This document shows, piece by piece, positions 24,019 through 37,364 of a stretch of 64,000 nt of DNA (position 1 is the first letter of the stretch; the number at the start of each line of letters is the position of its first letter). The notes below the pieces were generated by a model. The model saw nothing but the letters and a program-made list of their open reading frames with translations, did not search any database and was not told where the DNA came from. The stretch comes from Devosia epidermidihirudinis (GTDB lineage: Bacteria; Pseudomonadota; Alphaproteobacteria; Rhizobiales; Devosiaceae). The stretch spans positions 1-64,000 of the forward strand of contig NZ_LANJ01000019.1 in the NCBI RefSeq assembly GCF_000971295.1, written 5' to 3'. Made by a program: the position numbers and the translations under genes.

Positions 24019-26025
24019 TCAATTAGCTTCCGCCCGAACCAACGCCACTACCGAGCGCGGCGTCAGCGTTGCGGTGCCTTCCGAAAATCCGACCTCAGCC
24101 GAATTGTCCGACTGCAGCCCGACGGCCCAATGCCCTTCTGGCAGGCGTGCCACCACCGGCTCGACCTTGCGGTTAAACCAGATCAGCACTTCATCGTCCT
24201 TGTGACGCAACTGCATGCCCAGCACCGACGCGCCGGAATAGTCCCAGTCACCCTGATTCATTTCTCGCCCATCGGGGTGCAACCACACCACGTCGCGCAC
24301 ACCAGCTTTGTCCTGCCCTGTGAGGAAATGGTCATGCGTTAGCGCCAGATGCTCCTTGCGGAAATTCATGGCCGCTGCGACGAAGTCGACCAGATCGCCA
24401 TCGCTGTTTTCCCAATCCAGCCAGGTGATTTCGTTGTCCTGCGCATAGGCATTGTTATTGCCACCCTGCGTGCGGAACATCTCATCGCCCTGCTGCAACA
24501 GCGGCACGCCGCGCGCAACGAACAGCGTGGCCAGCAGCGCCCGAACATCCCGCTTGCGGGCAGCGACGATGCCGGCGTCGTCGGTTTCACCTTCGACGCC
24601 GCAATTCCAGGATGCGTTGTGGCTGTGGCCGTCGCGGTTCTCTTCGCCATTGGCCTCGTTGTGCTTATCGGTGTAGCTGACGAGATCACGCAATGTGAAC
24701 CCATCATGCACCGCCAGCATGTTGACGCCATGGCTTGGCTTACGGCCGTTGAAATTGAAGATTTCGGCCGAGCCGGCAACCTTGCCGGCGAGCGCGCCAA
24801 TCTTGCCGTCTTCGCCGCGCCAGAACTCGCGCACATCGTCGCGGAACGTGTCGTTGTGTTCCTTGAATTCCTTGCCGAACTGGCCCAGCGCATAGCCGCC
24901 CGGACCTGGATCCCAGGGCTCAGCAACCAGAATGCATTTGCTCAGAACGGGATCGGCTTTGATCTTTTCGAGCATGATCGCGTTCGGATTGAACCCGGGG
25001 TCACGCCCCAGAACCGTCGCCAGATCGAAACGGAAACCGGATACACCCATTTCCTCGACCCAATAGCGCAGACTATCGATCACCAAGCGCTGCGTCGCGG
25101 GATGGTCGCAGCGCAGCGTATTGCCAGTGCCGGTGTCGTTGACCAGATGCTGCTTCCCGTCGACTTCGACGAAGCGATAGTAAGTCTTCGCGTCCAGTCC
25201 CATCAGGCTCAACATCGGACCGTTGGCGTCGCTCTCCCCGGTGTGGTTGTAGACCACGTCGAGGATCACCGAGATGCCGTTCTTGCGATAAAGGTCGGTC
25301 ATGTTCCGCAGTTCCTGCGGGCCACGGGGCGCCAGACGCGGGTCAATGGCCGAATAGGCTACCGGGTTGTAACCCCATGCATTGGTCAACCCAAGCACCG
25401 GCAGGTGCCCCTCATCGATCCAGGCGGCCGTTGGCATCAGCTGCAGCGTATCAACGCCGATATATTTGAGGTGATCGATCACCCGCTGCGTCGTGAGTGC
25501 CGCGATAGTGCCGCGCAATGGTCCCTGCACGCTTGGGTGGCGCATGGTGTAGCCGCGCACGTTCATCTCATAGAACATGCCCGGTGCTTTCTTGCGCGGC
25601 AGGATGTTCTCGCCACTATCGCTGACGACGATGGCCTTGGGGATCAGCGGCGCGGTGTCGACTGCCTCGGCGCGATCCAGCCGGAGGCGGGGCGAGCGCA
25701 CGAACACGCGATCCAGCCGCTTGGCATAGGGATCGACCAGCAGCTTCATTGGATCAAAGAAATAGCCCTGATCCGGATTGTACTCACCATCGGCCCGCAG
25801 CCCGTAGCGCGTGCCAGCACCAATGCCCTCGATCAGCCCGGCGCGGATATTGTCCTGATGCACATCGAGCTCGAAGCGGTCAGTTTCCTGATCCTGCTCG
25901 TCAAATAGCGACACCCAGATGGCGGTCGCGCTCTCCGAATAAACGGCGAAGTTTACGCCCACCTCGGTGAGCGTGGCCCCCAGATGTTGGATACTGCCCC
26001 CATTGGGGACCAGCGTAGGTTTCAT
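24019..26025 (-). CDS. glgX: Glycogen debranching enzyme
   Basis: GlgX removes alpha-1,6 branches from phosphorylase-limited glycogen. The 668-residue GH13 protein has an N-terminal CBM48-like domain (FAVYSESATAIWVSLFDE) and the barrel with VVYNHTGE, the nucleophile Asp in GFRFDLATVLGRD and the acid Glu in ILVAEPWDPG. It is last in the leftward glycogen cluster, 13 bases after pgm. Confidence 0.94.
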   Translation of the reverse strand: MKPTLVPNGGSIQHLGATLTEVGVNFAVYSESATAIWVSLFDEQDQETDRFELDVHQDNIRAGLIEGIGAGTRYGLRADGEYNPDQGYFFDPMKLLVDPYAKRLDRVFVRSPRLRLDRAEAVDTAPLIPKAIVVSDSGENILPRKKAPGMFYEMNVRGYTMRHPSVQGPLRGTIAALTTQRVIDHLKYIGVDTLQLMPTAAWIDEGHLPVLGLTNAWGYNPVAYSAIDPRLAPRGPQELRNMTDLYRKNGISVILDVVYNHTGESDANGPMLSLMGLDAKTYYRFVEVDGKQHLVNDTGTGNTLRCDHPATQRLVIDSLRYWVEEMGVSGFRFDLATVLGRDPGFNPNAIMLEKIKADPVLSKCILVAEPWDPGPGGYALGQFGKEFKEHNDTFRDDVREFWRGEDGKIGALAGKVAGSAEIFNFNGRKPSHGVNMLAVHDGFTLRDLVSYTDKHNEANGEENRDGHSHNASWNCGVEGETDDAGIVAARKRDVRALLATLFVARGVPLLQQGDEMFRTQGGNNNAYAQDNEITWLDWENSDGDLVDFVAAAMNFRKEHLALTHDHFLTGQDKAGVRDVVWLHPDGREMNQGDWDYSGASVLGMQLRHKDDEVLIWFNRKVEPVVARLPEGHWAVGLQSDNSAEVGFSEGTATLTPRSVVALVRAEAN

Positions 26026-26038
26026 GTTTTATCCGATA

Positions 26039-29113
<3,075 letters not shown>

Positions 29114-29117
<4 letters not shown>

Positions 29118-30385
29118 CGGCTTTCCAGATACTTATTGATCATCGGCTGCGTGATCAGGGTCACCCCCTCCTCACTGCGGCGGAACCACTTGGCGTCGAA
29201 CTCGGGGTCTTCACCAACGACGAGCCCCTCTGGGATATTCACCCCTCGGTCGATCACCACTTTCTTCAACCGCGCACTGCGCCCGATCTCGCAATAGGGC
29301 AGCACCACCGCCTCATCAAGCACCGAATAGGAGTGCACACGCGAACCCGTGGACAGCAGCGTGCGCTGCAAATGACCACCGGAGATAATGCAGTCGCCCG
29401 AAACCAGGGAGTTCACCGCCGAACCACGGCGACCATCAAAGTCGTGCACGAACTTGGCCGGAGGCGTGATCTCGGCATAGGTCCAGATCGGCCAGTCGCG
29501 ATCGTAAAGATCGAGTTGTGGCTTGATGTCGGTGAGATCGATCGAAGCCTTCCAATAGGCATCGATGGTGCCGACGTCACGCCAGTAGCTGACCTCTTCA
29601 TTGCTCGACCGCACGCAGGAGCGTGGGAAGCGATGCGCCCAGGCGGTACCGTTCTTGACGATATAGGGAATGATGTCCTTGCCGAAGTCGCGGCTGGAGC
29701 CTTCGGTGGCAGCGTCGCGGCGCAGCTGTTCCATCAGGAAGCGCGTCTCGAACACGTAGATGCCCATCGATGCCAGTGCCATGTCTGGCTTGTCCGGAAT
29801 GCCTGGAGGATCCTTGGGCTTTTCGACGAAATCGACTACGCGGTCGCGACCATCGACATGCATCACGCCAAAGCCAGAAGCTTCAGTGCGCGGCACTTCG
29901 AGACAACCGATGGTCACGTCTGCGCCCGTGTCGACATGCTGACGCAGCATGATTTCGTAGTCCATCTTGTAGATGTGGTCGCCCGCCAGAATGACGATAT
30001 AGCGCGCGCCGTAATCCTCGATGATATCGATGTTCTGATACACCGCGTCGGCTGTGCCCGCGTACCACATGTCCTCGGCGACGCGCTGGCTCGCGGGCAG
30101 CACATCGAAGCTTTCGTTACGCTCCTGACGGAGGAAGTTCCAGCCGCGCCCCAAATGGCGGATCAGGCTGTGCGCCTGATACTGCGTGGCCACCGAGATA
30201 CGGCGAATGCCCGAATTGATCGCGTTGGAGAGCGCAAAATCGATAATGCGCGACTTACCGCCGAAATAAACGGCAGGCTTGGCGCGCCGATCCGTCAATT
30301 CCATGAGACGCGTGCCGCGCCCACCGGCCAGAACGTACGCCATTGCCTCGCGGGCGAGCGGTGATGGAACCCTATAGTCTGCCAT
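29114..30385 (-). CDS. glgC: Glucose-1-phosphate adenylyltransferase
   Basis: GlgC makes ADP-glucose from ATP and glucose 1-phosphate, the regulated step of glycogen synthesis. The 423-residue protein shows [34 protein letters not shown], the sugar-phosphate site [11 protein letters not shown] and a left-handed beta-helix C-terminus. ATG 30385 is seven bases after GGAGGG; GTG 30400 and ATG 30391 are also in frame but poorly spaced. It overlaps glgA by ATGA. Confidence 0.97.
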
Positions 30386-30442
30386 AATCATACCCTCCAC
30401 TAATGCCCGGATGACTCCGGAACGTATCCCCTCAGAACCGGA

Positions 30443-32644
30443 TCATTCCGGCTCGTATTTCAAAAACAGTGTCGACAGCGGCGGCAGGAAAACCTCGGCC
30501 TCCGCAGGCCAATGCTTGCCCTCAACAGCATAAGCCGTCACCGCACCCTGATTTCCGGTGTTGGACCCCGCATACCAGCCTGCATCAGTGTTGATCCGCT
30601 CAACCCATTTGCCGACCAGTGGCATCGGAATTTTGTAACCGGCACGTGGCACTGGCGTGAAGTTTGCAACAACCAGCACCGGATCGGCCCCTGGGGCCTT
30701 GCGCAACCAGGCAAAGACCGAATTGGTGTGGTCATTGCCAATCACCCACTCAAACCCCTCCGGCTCGCAATCCCGCTCATAGAGCGCGGGAAGCTGACGG
30801 TAGGCAGCATTGAGATCGGCTATCAGGCGACGCACCCCCTCGTGCATCGGAGATTCCAATAGGTACCAGTCGAGCGCCTTGCTATCGGCCCACTCGTCGC
30901 GCTGGGCGAACTCCTGGCCCATGAACAACAGCTTTTTGCCCGGATGGCCCCACATGAACGCGTAATAGGCACGCAGATTGGCAAACTGCTGCCAATCATC
31001 GCCGGGCATCTTCTCCAACAGCGACCCTTTGCCATGCACCACTTCATCATGGCTCAGCGGCAACACGAAGTTCTCCGAGAACGCGTAGACCGTGCCGAAC
31101 GTCATGTCGTTGTGATGGTACTTGCGATGCACCGCCTCGCGGCTCATGAAGCGCAACGTGTCGTTCATGAAGCCCATGTTCCACTTGAAGCCAAAACCCA
31201 GCCCACCCGTATGCACAGGATGGCTGACGCCAGGCCAGGACGTGGATTCTTCAGCGATCATGAACGTGCCGGGGTGGAGCCGATAGGCCTCCGAATTGAC
31301 GCGTTTGAGAAATTCAACCGCTTCCAGATTCTGGTTGCCACCATGCTTGTTGGGCACCCATTCGCCCGGTTGGCGGGAGTAATCGAGATAGAGCATTGAG
31401 GCCACAGCATCGACCCGCAGCCCGTCAATGTGGAACTTCTCTAGCCAGAACAGCGCATTGTTGACGAGGAAGCTGACGACTTCCTTGCGACCAAAATTGT
31501 AGATCGCCGTGTTCCAGTCCGGGTGGAAACCCTGTCGCGGATCCGCATGTTCGTAGAGCGCCGTGCCGTCAAAATGGGCGAGACCATGCGCGTCCGTCGG
31601 GAAGTGTGCAGGCACCCAATCCAGGATCACGCCAAGCCCAGCCTCATGCGCCGCGTTGACAAAACGCGCAAAGCTCGCCGGATCGCCAAAGCGCGACGTT
31701 GGTGCAAACATGCCCGTCGGCTGATAGCCCCAGCTTGGATCATACGGATGCTCGCTGATCGGCATCAGCTCGATATGGGTGTACCCCATGTCCGCAGCGT
31801 AAGGCACCAGCTGCTCGGCCAACTGATCATAGGTCAGGAACCCGCCGTCGGGCCGACGACGCCAGCTGCCGGGGTGAACCTCGTAAATCGACATCGGCGT
31901 GCGGCGCCAATCGCGTGTGCCCCGCTCTTCGATATATTTGTCGTCCGTCCAAACGAACGGCGTTGGATCGGGTACGACGGACGCCGTGCGTGGGCGCAGT
32001 TCAGACTGGCGCGCATAAGGGTCCGCCTTCAGCGGCTGCACGACGCCATCAGGCCCAACGATTTCGTATTTGTAGATCGTGCCAGTTCCCAGCACCGGGA
32101 TGAACACTTCCCAGATGCCGTTCTCGAACCGATTACGCATCGGATGGCGGCGACCGTCCCACTCGTTGAACGCACCAACCACGCTGACGCGCTGTGCATT
32201 GGGCGCCCAGACCGCAAAATGGGTGCCATGAATGCCTTCGAATTCCATTTCGTGGGCACCAAGGCGGTCGAACAGTCTGAGATGGCTGCCTTCGCCCATG
32301 TAGTAGTCATCCATCGGACCAAGCACGGGCCCAAAGGAATAGGGGTCATACACATCCCACTCCCCGCCCGCATTTTTGGCGTGATAGCGGATCGGCTGGC
32401 GCTGATCGATCGAAACTTTACCCTCGAAAAACCCGCCAGCATGGCGTGGAAAGAGGTGCCCAAGCTCGGTCCCGTCGAGCTTGAAAGCAGTGACAGTTTC
32501 AGCATGCGGAATGAAGGCGCGCAGCACCCATTGTCCGTTGACGTTCTGCAGCCCCAAAAACGCAAAGGGGTTGGGATGGCGGCCGCCGACAACGGCTTCC
32601 ACTTCCCGAGAATCTGCTTGCCACTCTTCTTTGCTCACAGGCAC
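30443..32644 (-). CDS. glgB: 1,4-alpha-glucan branching enzyme
   Basis: GlgB introduces alpha-1,6 branches. The 733-residue GH13 protein has two N-terminal beta domains (about 10-230; NPFAFLGLQ, FAVWAPNAQRVSVVGAFNEWDGR), then the barrel with VPAHFPTDAHGL, the nucleophile in HIDGLRVDAVASMLYLDYSR and the acid Glu in FMIAEESTSWPG. GTG 32644 or GTG 32638 may be the start; GGGGGG is two or eight bases before them respectively. Confidence 0.97.
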   Translation of the reverse strand: MPVSKEEWQADSREVEAVVGGRHPNPFAFLGLQNVNGQWVLRAFIPHAETVTAFKLDGTELGHLFPRHAGGFFEGKVSIDQRQPIRYHAKNAGGEWDVYDPYSFGPVLGPMDDYYMGEGSHLRLFDRLGAHEMEFEGIHGTHFAVWAPNAQRVSVVGAFNEWDGRRHPMRNRFENGIWEVFIPVLGTGTIYKYEIVGPDGVVQPLKADPYARQSELRPRTASVVPDPTPFVWTDDKYIEERGTRDWRRTPMSIYEVHPGSWRRRPDGGFLTYDQLAEQLVPYAADMGYTHIELMPISEHPYDPSWGYQPTGMFAPTSRFGDPASFARFVNAAHEAGLGVILDWVPAHFPTDAHGLAHFDGTALYEHADPRQGFHPDWNTAIYNFGRKEVVSFLVNNALFWLEKFHIDGLRVDAVASMLYLDYSRQPGEWVPNKHGGNQNLEAVEFLKRVNSEAYRLHPGTFMIAEESTSWPGVSHPVHTGGLGFGFKWNMGFMNDTLRFMSREAVHRKYHHNDMTFGTVYAFSENFVLPLSHDEVVHGKGSLLEKMPGDDWQQFANLRAYYAFMWGHPGKKLLFMGQEFAQRDEWADSKALDWYLLESPMHEGVRRLIADLNAAYRQLPALYERDCEPEGFEWVIGNDHTNSVFAWLRKAPGADPVLVVANFTPVPRAGYKIPMPLVGKWVERINTDAGWYAGSNTGNQGAVTAYAVEGKHWPAEAEVFLPPLSTLFLKYEPE

Positions 32645-32744
32645 GTCCCCCCGAATGCAGCTCTGGACTGTATGCCCCAGCTGTTCGAATTCAAATGTGC
32701 GGCAGGCCTGATCTTGATCGCCAGGTTAGCCCCGCCGCTCTCAA

Positions 32745-35222
32745 TCATTCCGCTGCGGCCGGAACACCCCAGATGTCTTGCGCATACTGGCGGATCGTCC
32801 GGTCAGAAGAGAAGAACCCAACCCGCGCCGTGTTACGGATAGCCATGGCGTTCCAGCGCGCTTTGTCGGTCCAGATCGCGTCGACTTCTGCCTGCGCTGT
32901 GGCGTAGGCGTCAAAGTCCCGCGCAACCATGAACCAGTCGTGGTCATAAAGGCCGCCGATCAGGTCACGATAACGATCCGGATCATCTGGCGAGAACACG
33001 CCCGACGAAATGGACTCCAGCGCTTCCTTGAGACGCGGCGACGCTTCGATGGCCGAACGCGGCGTTTCACCCTGGGCGCGCTTTTCGTTCACTTCCTCGG
33101 TCGTCAGGCCGAAGATAACGATGTTGTCGGCCCCCACTTCCTTGTGCATCTCCACATTGGCGCCATCCATCGTGCCGATGGTGATTGCACCGTTGGCCAT
33201 GAACTTCATGTTGCCGGTGCCCGACGCTTCCATGCCGGCAGTCGAAATCTGTTCGCTGAGATCGGCAGCAGGCACGATCACTTCAGCCAGGCTCACATTG
33301 TAGTTCGGCAGGAACACAACCTTGAGCAATCCACGCACCGCCGGATCATTGTTGATGACCTTCGCCACATCGTTGATCAGCTTGATGATGAGCTTGGCAT
33401 TCCAGTAGCCCGGCGCCGCCTTGCCCGCAAAAATCTTAACGCGCGGAACCCAATCCCGTTCCGGATGCGCGCGAATTTCATCATACAGCGCAACGGCTTG
33501 GATAATGTTGAGTAGCTGACGTTTGTATTCGTGAATGCGCTTGATCTGCACGTCAAACATGGCATCTGGCGACACCACGATATTGAGACGGTCTTTGATC
33601 AGGCGGGCCAACTTTTCCTTGTTGGCACGCTTCACCTGGGCGAACTGCCCCTGGAAAGTCGGGTCCTCGGCATGTGCATCGAGCCCACGCAGCAACTCGA
33701 TATCGTCGAGGAATTCAGGCCCAATGGTATCGGTGATCAGCTTGGTCAGATCAGGGTTACACTGCATCAGCCAGCGGCGCGGGGTAATGCCGTTGGTCTT
33801 GTTGTTGATGCGGTCAGGGTAGAGCTTGTGCAGGTCCGAGAACACGGTCTGCTTCATCAGCTCGGTGTGTAGCGCTGATACGCCATTGATCGAGTGCGAT
33901 CCTACAAAAGCCAGCTGGCCCATACGGACACGACGGCCACCAGCCTCGTCGATCAACGAAACATTGGCTATCTGGCTGTCGGTGAACTTGGCGCGCTGAC
34001 GCGCTTCGGCCAAAACGTCGGCATTGATCTGATAGATGATTTGCATGTGGCGCGGCAGCAGCCGCTCCAACAGCGCAACCGGCCAGCTTTCCAGCGCTTC
34101 TGGCAGCAAAGTGTGGTTCGTGTAACCGAACGTGCCCTTGCACAGCTTCCAGGCCTCAGCCCATTTGAGCCCGTTGTCATCGACGAGGATGCGCATCAGC
34201 TCGGCAATGGAGATTGCGGGATGCGTGTCGTTGAGCTGGATCGCGACTTTGTCTGGCAGCGAACCAAGATCGCCATACTGTTGCAGGTGGCGACGAACGA
34301 TGTCCTGCAATGACGCAGACGAGAAGAAGAACTCCTGCCGCAGGCGCAGCTCCTGCCCTGCCGCCGTCGAGTCTGCCGGGTAGAGAACCCGCGTAATGGC
34401 TTCGGCCCGCGCACTTTCGGCCAGTGCACCGATATGGTCACCGGAATTGAACTTGTCGAGCAGGATAGGATCGATCGGCTGCGCACTCCAAAGGCGCAAC
34501 GTATTCACCCGCGCCCCGCGCCAGCCGACGATTGGTGTGTCATAGGCCACCGCCAGCAGATGATCGTTGGGGCGCCATTCCTGACGCACTTCACCATCAG
34601 GGTCAGTAACAGGCTCGACGTGACCGCCAAAGCCGATCTCATAAGCGCTTTCGCGGCGCTCGAATTCCCATGGATTGCCGTGGGCAAGCCAGTCTTCTGG
34701 CAGCTCAACCTGCCAGCCTTCGCTCATTTCCTGACGGAACAGGCCATGGACATAGCGAATGCCGTAGCCATAGGCCGGGATTTTCACCGAGGACATAGAT
34801 TCCAGAAAGCACGCAGCCAGACGGCCAAGGCCGCCATTGCCCAAGGCCGCATCGGGCTCGAGATTGATCAGGTCACCCAGATCAACATTGAGGTTTTTGA
34901 GAGCGTCACGGACGGGTTCGATCAGGCCAACATTGCTCATCGCGTCGCGCATCAGCCGACCGATCAGGAACTCGAGGCTGAGGTAGTAGACCCGCTTATG
35001 CGAGGTCCGCCAAGTTTCGCGGGATGACTCCATCCAGCGATCCATGACACGGTCGCGCACCGCCATGATGGTCGCAGCGAGCCAGTCGTGTGGCCGCGCA
35101 ACAATAGGGTCTTTCCCAACTGAATAGATCAGTCTTTCAAGGATTTCGGCCTGGATGGCTTCAACTGTGCTGGCACGGGGTTCGGGCGTAGGGGCGTCGT
35201 ATACGATTGGCGTTTGCGGCAT
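32745..35222 (-). CDS. glgP: Glycogen/maltodextrin phosphorylase
   Basis: GlgP releases glucose 1-phosphate from glycogen ends using PLP. The 825-residue protein has normal length, LEFLIGRLMRDAMSNVGL near the N-terminus, the catalytic NDTHPAISIAELMR, and the PLP lysine in EASGTGNMKFMANGAITIGTMDGANVEM. It is first in the leftward cluster glgP-glgB-glgC-glgA-pgm-glgX; glgB follows after 100 bases with no visible terminator. Confidence 0.97.
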   Translation of the reverse strand: MPQTPIVYDAPTPEPRASTVEAIQAEILERLIYSVGKDPIVARPHDWLAATIMAVRDRVMDRWMESSRETWRTSHKRVYYLSLEFLIGRLMRDAMSNVGLIEPVRDALKNLNVDLGDLINLEPDAALGNGGLGRLAACFLESMSSVKIPAYGYGIRYVHGLFRQEMSEGWQVELPEDWLAHGNPWEFERRESAYEIGFGGHVEPVTDPDGEVRQEWRPNDHLLAVAYDTPIVGWRGARVNTLRLWSAQPIDPILLDKFNSGDHIGALAESARAEAITRVLYPADSTAAGQELRLRQEFFFSSASLQDIVRRHLQQYGDLGSLPDKVAIQLNDTHPAISIAELMRILVDDNGLKWAEAWKLCKGTFGYTNHTLLPEALESWPVALLERLLPRHMQIIYQINADVLAEARQRAKFTDSQIANVSLIDEAGGRRVRMGQLAFVGSHSINGVSALHTELMKQTVFSDLHKLYPDRINNKTNGITPRRWLMQCNPDLTKLITDTIGPEFLDDIELLRGLDAHAEDPTFQGQFAQVKRANKEKLARLIKDRLNIVVSPDAMFDVQIKRIHEYKRQLLNIIQAVALYDEIRAHPERDWVPRVKIFAGKAAPGYWNAKLIIKLINDVAKVINNDPAVRGLLKVVFLPNYNVSLAEVIVPAADLSEQISTAGMEASGTGNMKFMANGAITIGTMDGANVEMHKEVGADNIVIFGLTTEEVNEKRAQGETPRSAIEASPRLKEALESISSGVFSPDDPDRYRDLIGGLYDHDWFMVARDFDAYATAQAEVDAIWTDKARWNAMAIRNTARVGFFSSDRTIRQYAQDIWGVPAAAE

Positions 35223-35316
35223 ATCGCAATCCAGTTTTCATGACGATCAGTTCCCCTCTGATACTTAAGTCTTGCACTTTATTTGAGCATGCGGAAGCCC
35301 CTTCGCGCTTCTCCTT

Positions 35317-37176
35317 TCAAGCAGGGTGACCGGGTGCGGTACTTTTGGCGACTTGCTCTTCAACATCCTCTTCGGACACAGCCACACCGCCTTCACGCGC
35401 CTGTTCAACTGCGTTGCTGATCAGCAGGTCGCGCCCACCCGCGCGCAAGTCTCCGGCCATCTGCAACTCAAGCCGCTGACGGTCACGGTCACGCACGCCG
35501 TCGATGACCTCTTCCGCCTCCTCGGCCGTAGCCCCCAGCCGCTGGATAGCTTCGCCACCAAACGCCAAAGCTGATTCGAACACTTCGCGCAGCTGGTAGT
35601 CGACGCTGGCATTGATCAGTTCGATGGCATGACCACGGTCAAACGCACGGGCCATGACCCGAGCCAGTGGAAACTCATCGCGCAAAAGTTCGGCGATCCG
35701 CGTCGTCTGCTCTTTCTTGTCGGTGCAGATCAAAATCACCTCGGCCGTGCCTGCCCCCGCGGCCCGCAGAATATCGAGGCGCGTGCCATCGCCATAATAG
35801 ACCTTGAAACCCAGCTGAGCAGCGACGCGCACCATCTCTGTGTCGTTGTCGATGATGGAAACGCTGTGGCGCATGGCCAGTAAGGGCTGGCTGGCAATCT
35901 GCCCAAATCGCCCGAATCCGATCAGCAACACCTTGCTGCTCAGGCCATTGGCGGTTTCGACGCCGTCCATGGACTGCTCAGCGGCCTTGGGCATGACGTA
36001 GCGTAGCCCGATGATGAAGAACGGCGTCAGCACCATCGAGACGATGACAGTCGCCGTAAAAATCGCATTGGTCGGGCCGTCGATTAGGCCGGCTGTCGCT
36101 GCAGTCGTATAGAGCACGAAGGCGAATTCGCCGCCCTGCCCCATAAGCACCGCGCGCTCCAGCGCCTCGCCATGGCTCGATTTGAGCAGGCGCGCGATCA
36201 CATAGATCGCCAGCGCCTTGACCAGCATATAGGCCACCACGCTCATCGCGATGATCGCCCAGTTCTCGGCGACGATGCTCAAATTCAGCGACATCCCGAC
36301 GGCAAGGAAGAACAGCCCGAGCAGGATGCCACGGAATGGCTCCACGTCAGCTTCGAGTTGATGCTTGAAGGTCGAGGTCGACAACAGCACGCCGGCAAGA
36401 AACGCGCCCATAGCCATGGAGAGCCCACTGGCCTGAAACAGCAGCGCCGCGCCCAGCACCACCAGCAGCGCCGCAGCGGTCATCACCTCGCGTAGCTTGG
36501 TGGAGGCCAGCAGCGCAAAAAACGGGTTCATGATGCGGCGGCCAAGGAAGATCAGCAGCAATATGGCGCCCAGCGCGATACCGAAACCAGCGAAACGGGT
36601 AAACAGGCTGTCCTCAGTGCCCGAGGGCGCGAGAATGGCCACCACCGCCAGCAAGGGCACGATGGCGAGGTCTTCGAGCAACAGGATGGACACCATCTTC
36701 TGCCCGCTATCGCTGGTCAACTCACCGCGTTCGCCCAAAATCTGCATGACAATGGCGGTCGAGGTCAGAACGAAGCCCATGCCAAAGATGAACGCCACCA
36801 CCGGTGCAAAACCCAGCAACACCCCGACGCCCGTCAGCAGAGCGCCGCAGGTCGCCACCTGGACGACGCCCAGCCCAAAGATCTGCTTACGCAGCGCCCA
36901 CAGCTTGGACGGCTCCATCTCGAGCCCGATGATGAACAAAAACATCACCACGCCAAGTTCTGCAGTCGTCAACACGGATTCCGGGTCGCTGATCAACCCA
37001 ATCCCGGATGGCCCCAGCAGCAGACCCGCTGCCAGATAGCCCAGCACCGACCCCAGCCCGAAGCGCTTGAACAAAGGCACGGCAATAACCGCCGCGCCCA
37101 GCAACATCACAATCGGGAACAGGTCCACGCCATGTCCGGCCGCTTCCGCGGCATGCCCTACTACTTCACCTGCCAC
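35317..37176 (-). CDS. Kef-type monovalent cation:proton antiporter (CPA2)
   Basis: The protein of about 619 residues has a hydrophobic CPA2 exchanger domain of some 12 helices (about 15-385; ELGVVMFLFIIGLEMEPSKLW). A TrkA-N/RCK domain follows (VLLIGFGRFGQIASQPLL, IDNDTEMVRVAAQLGFKVYYGDGTRLDILRAAGA) that binds NAD(H), and the tail is charged. Such proteins expel K+ and acidify the cytoplasm during electrophile stress. I favour GTG 37176, with GGAG six bases upstream, over GTG 37188. No glutathione-binding partner (KefF/KefG) lies nearby. Confidence 0.9.
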   Translation of the reverse strand: MAGEVVGHAAEAAGHGVDLFPIVMLLGAAVIAVPLFKRFGLGSVLGYLAAGLLLGPSGIGLISDPESVLTTAELGVVMFLFIIGLEMEPSKLWALRKQIFGLGVVQVATCGALLTGVGVLLGFAPVVAFIFGMGFVLTSTAIVMQILGERGELTSDSGQKMVSILLLEDLAIVPLLAVVAILAPSGTEDSLFTRFAGFGIALGAILLLIFLGRRIMNPFFALLASTKLREVMTAAALLVVLGAALLFQASGLSMAMGAFLAGVLLSTSTFKHQLEADVEPFRGILLGLFFLAVGMSLNLSIVAENWAIIAMSVVAYMLVKALAIYVIARLLKSSHGEALERAVLMGQGGEFAFVLYTTAATAGLIDGPTNAIFTATVIVSMVLTPFFIIGLRYVMPKAAEQSMDGVETANGLSSKVLLIGFGRFGQIASQPLLAMRHSVSIIDNDTEMVRVAAQLGFKVYYGDGTRLDILRAAGAGTAEVILICTDKKEQTTRIAELLRDEFPLARVMARAFDRGHAIELINASVDYQLREVFESALAFGGEAIQRLGATAEEAEEVIDGVRDRDRQRLELQMAGDLRAGGRDLLISNAVEQAREGGVAVSEEDVEEQVAKSTAPGHPA

Positions 37177-37364
37177 GATTGTCTCCACGCTCGTCTGAGC
37201 TGATCTATTTTTCCCTCCGTGTGACAGGCGTCAAGCGCCATCAATGCATGGAGGCCAGTCGCGCAGCGGATTTGATTTGAGGGCCTGCCTCGGAGCCCAG
37301 TCGACCACGCAAATATCGCGAGCTAGTGTGCTGGCAACTCGACTCGAACCTGCAAGGCCCTGCA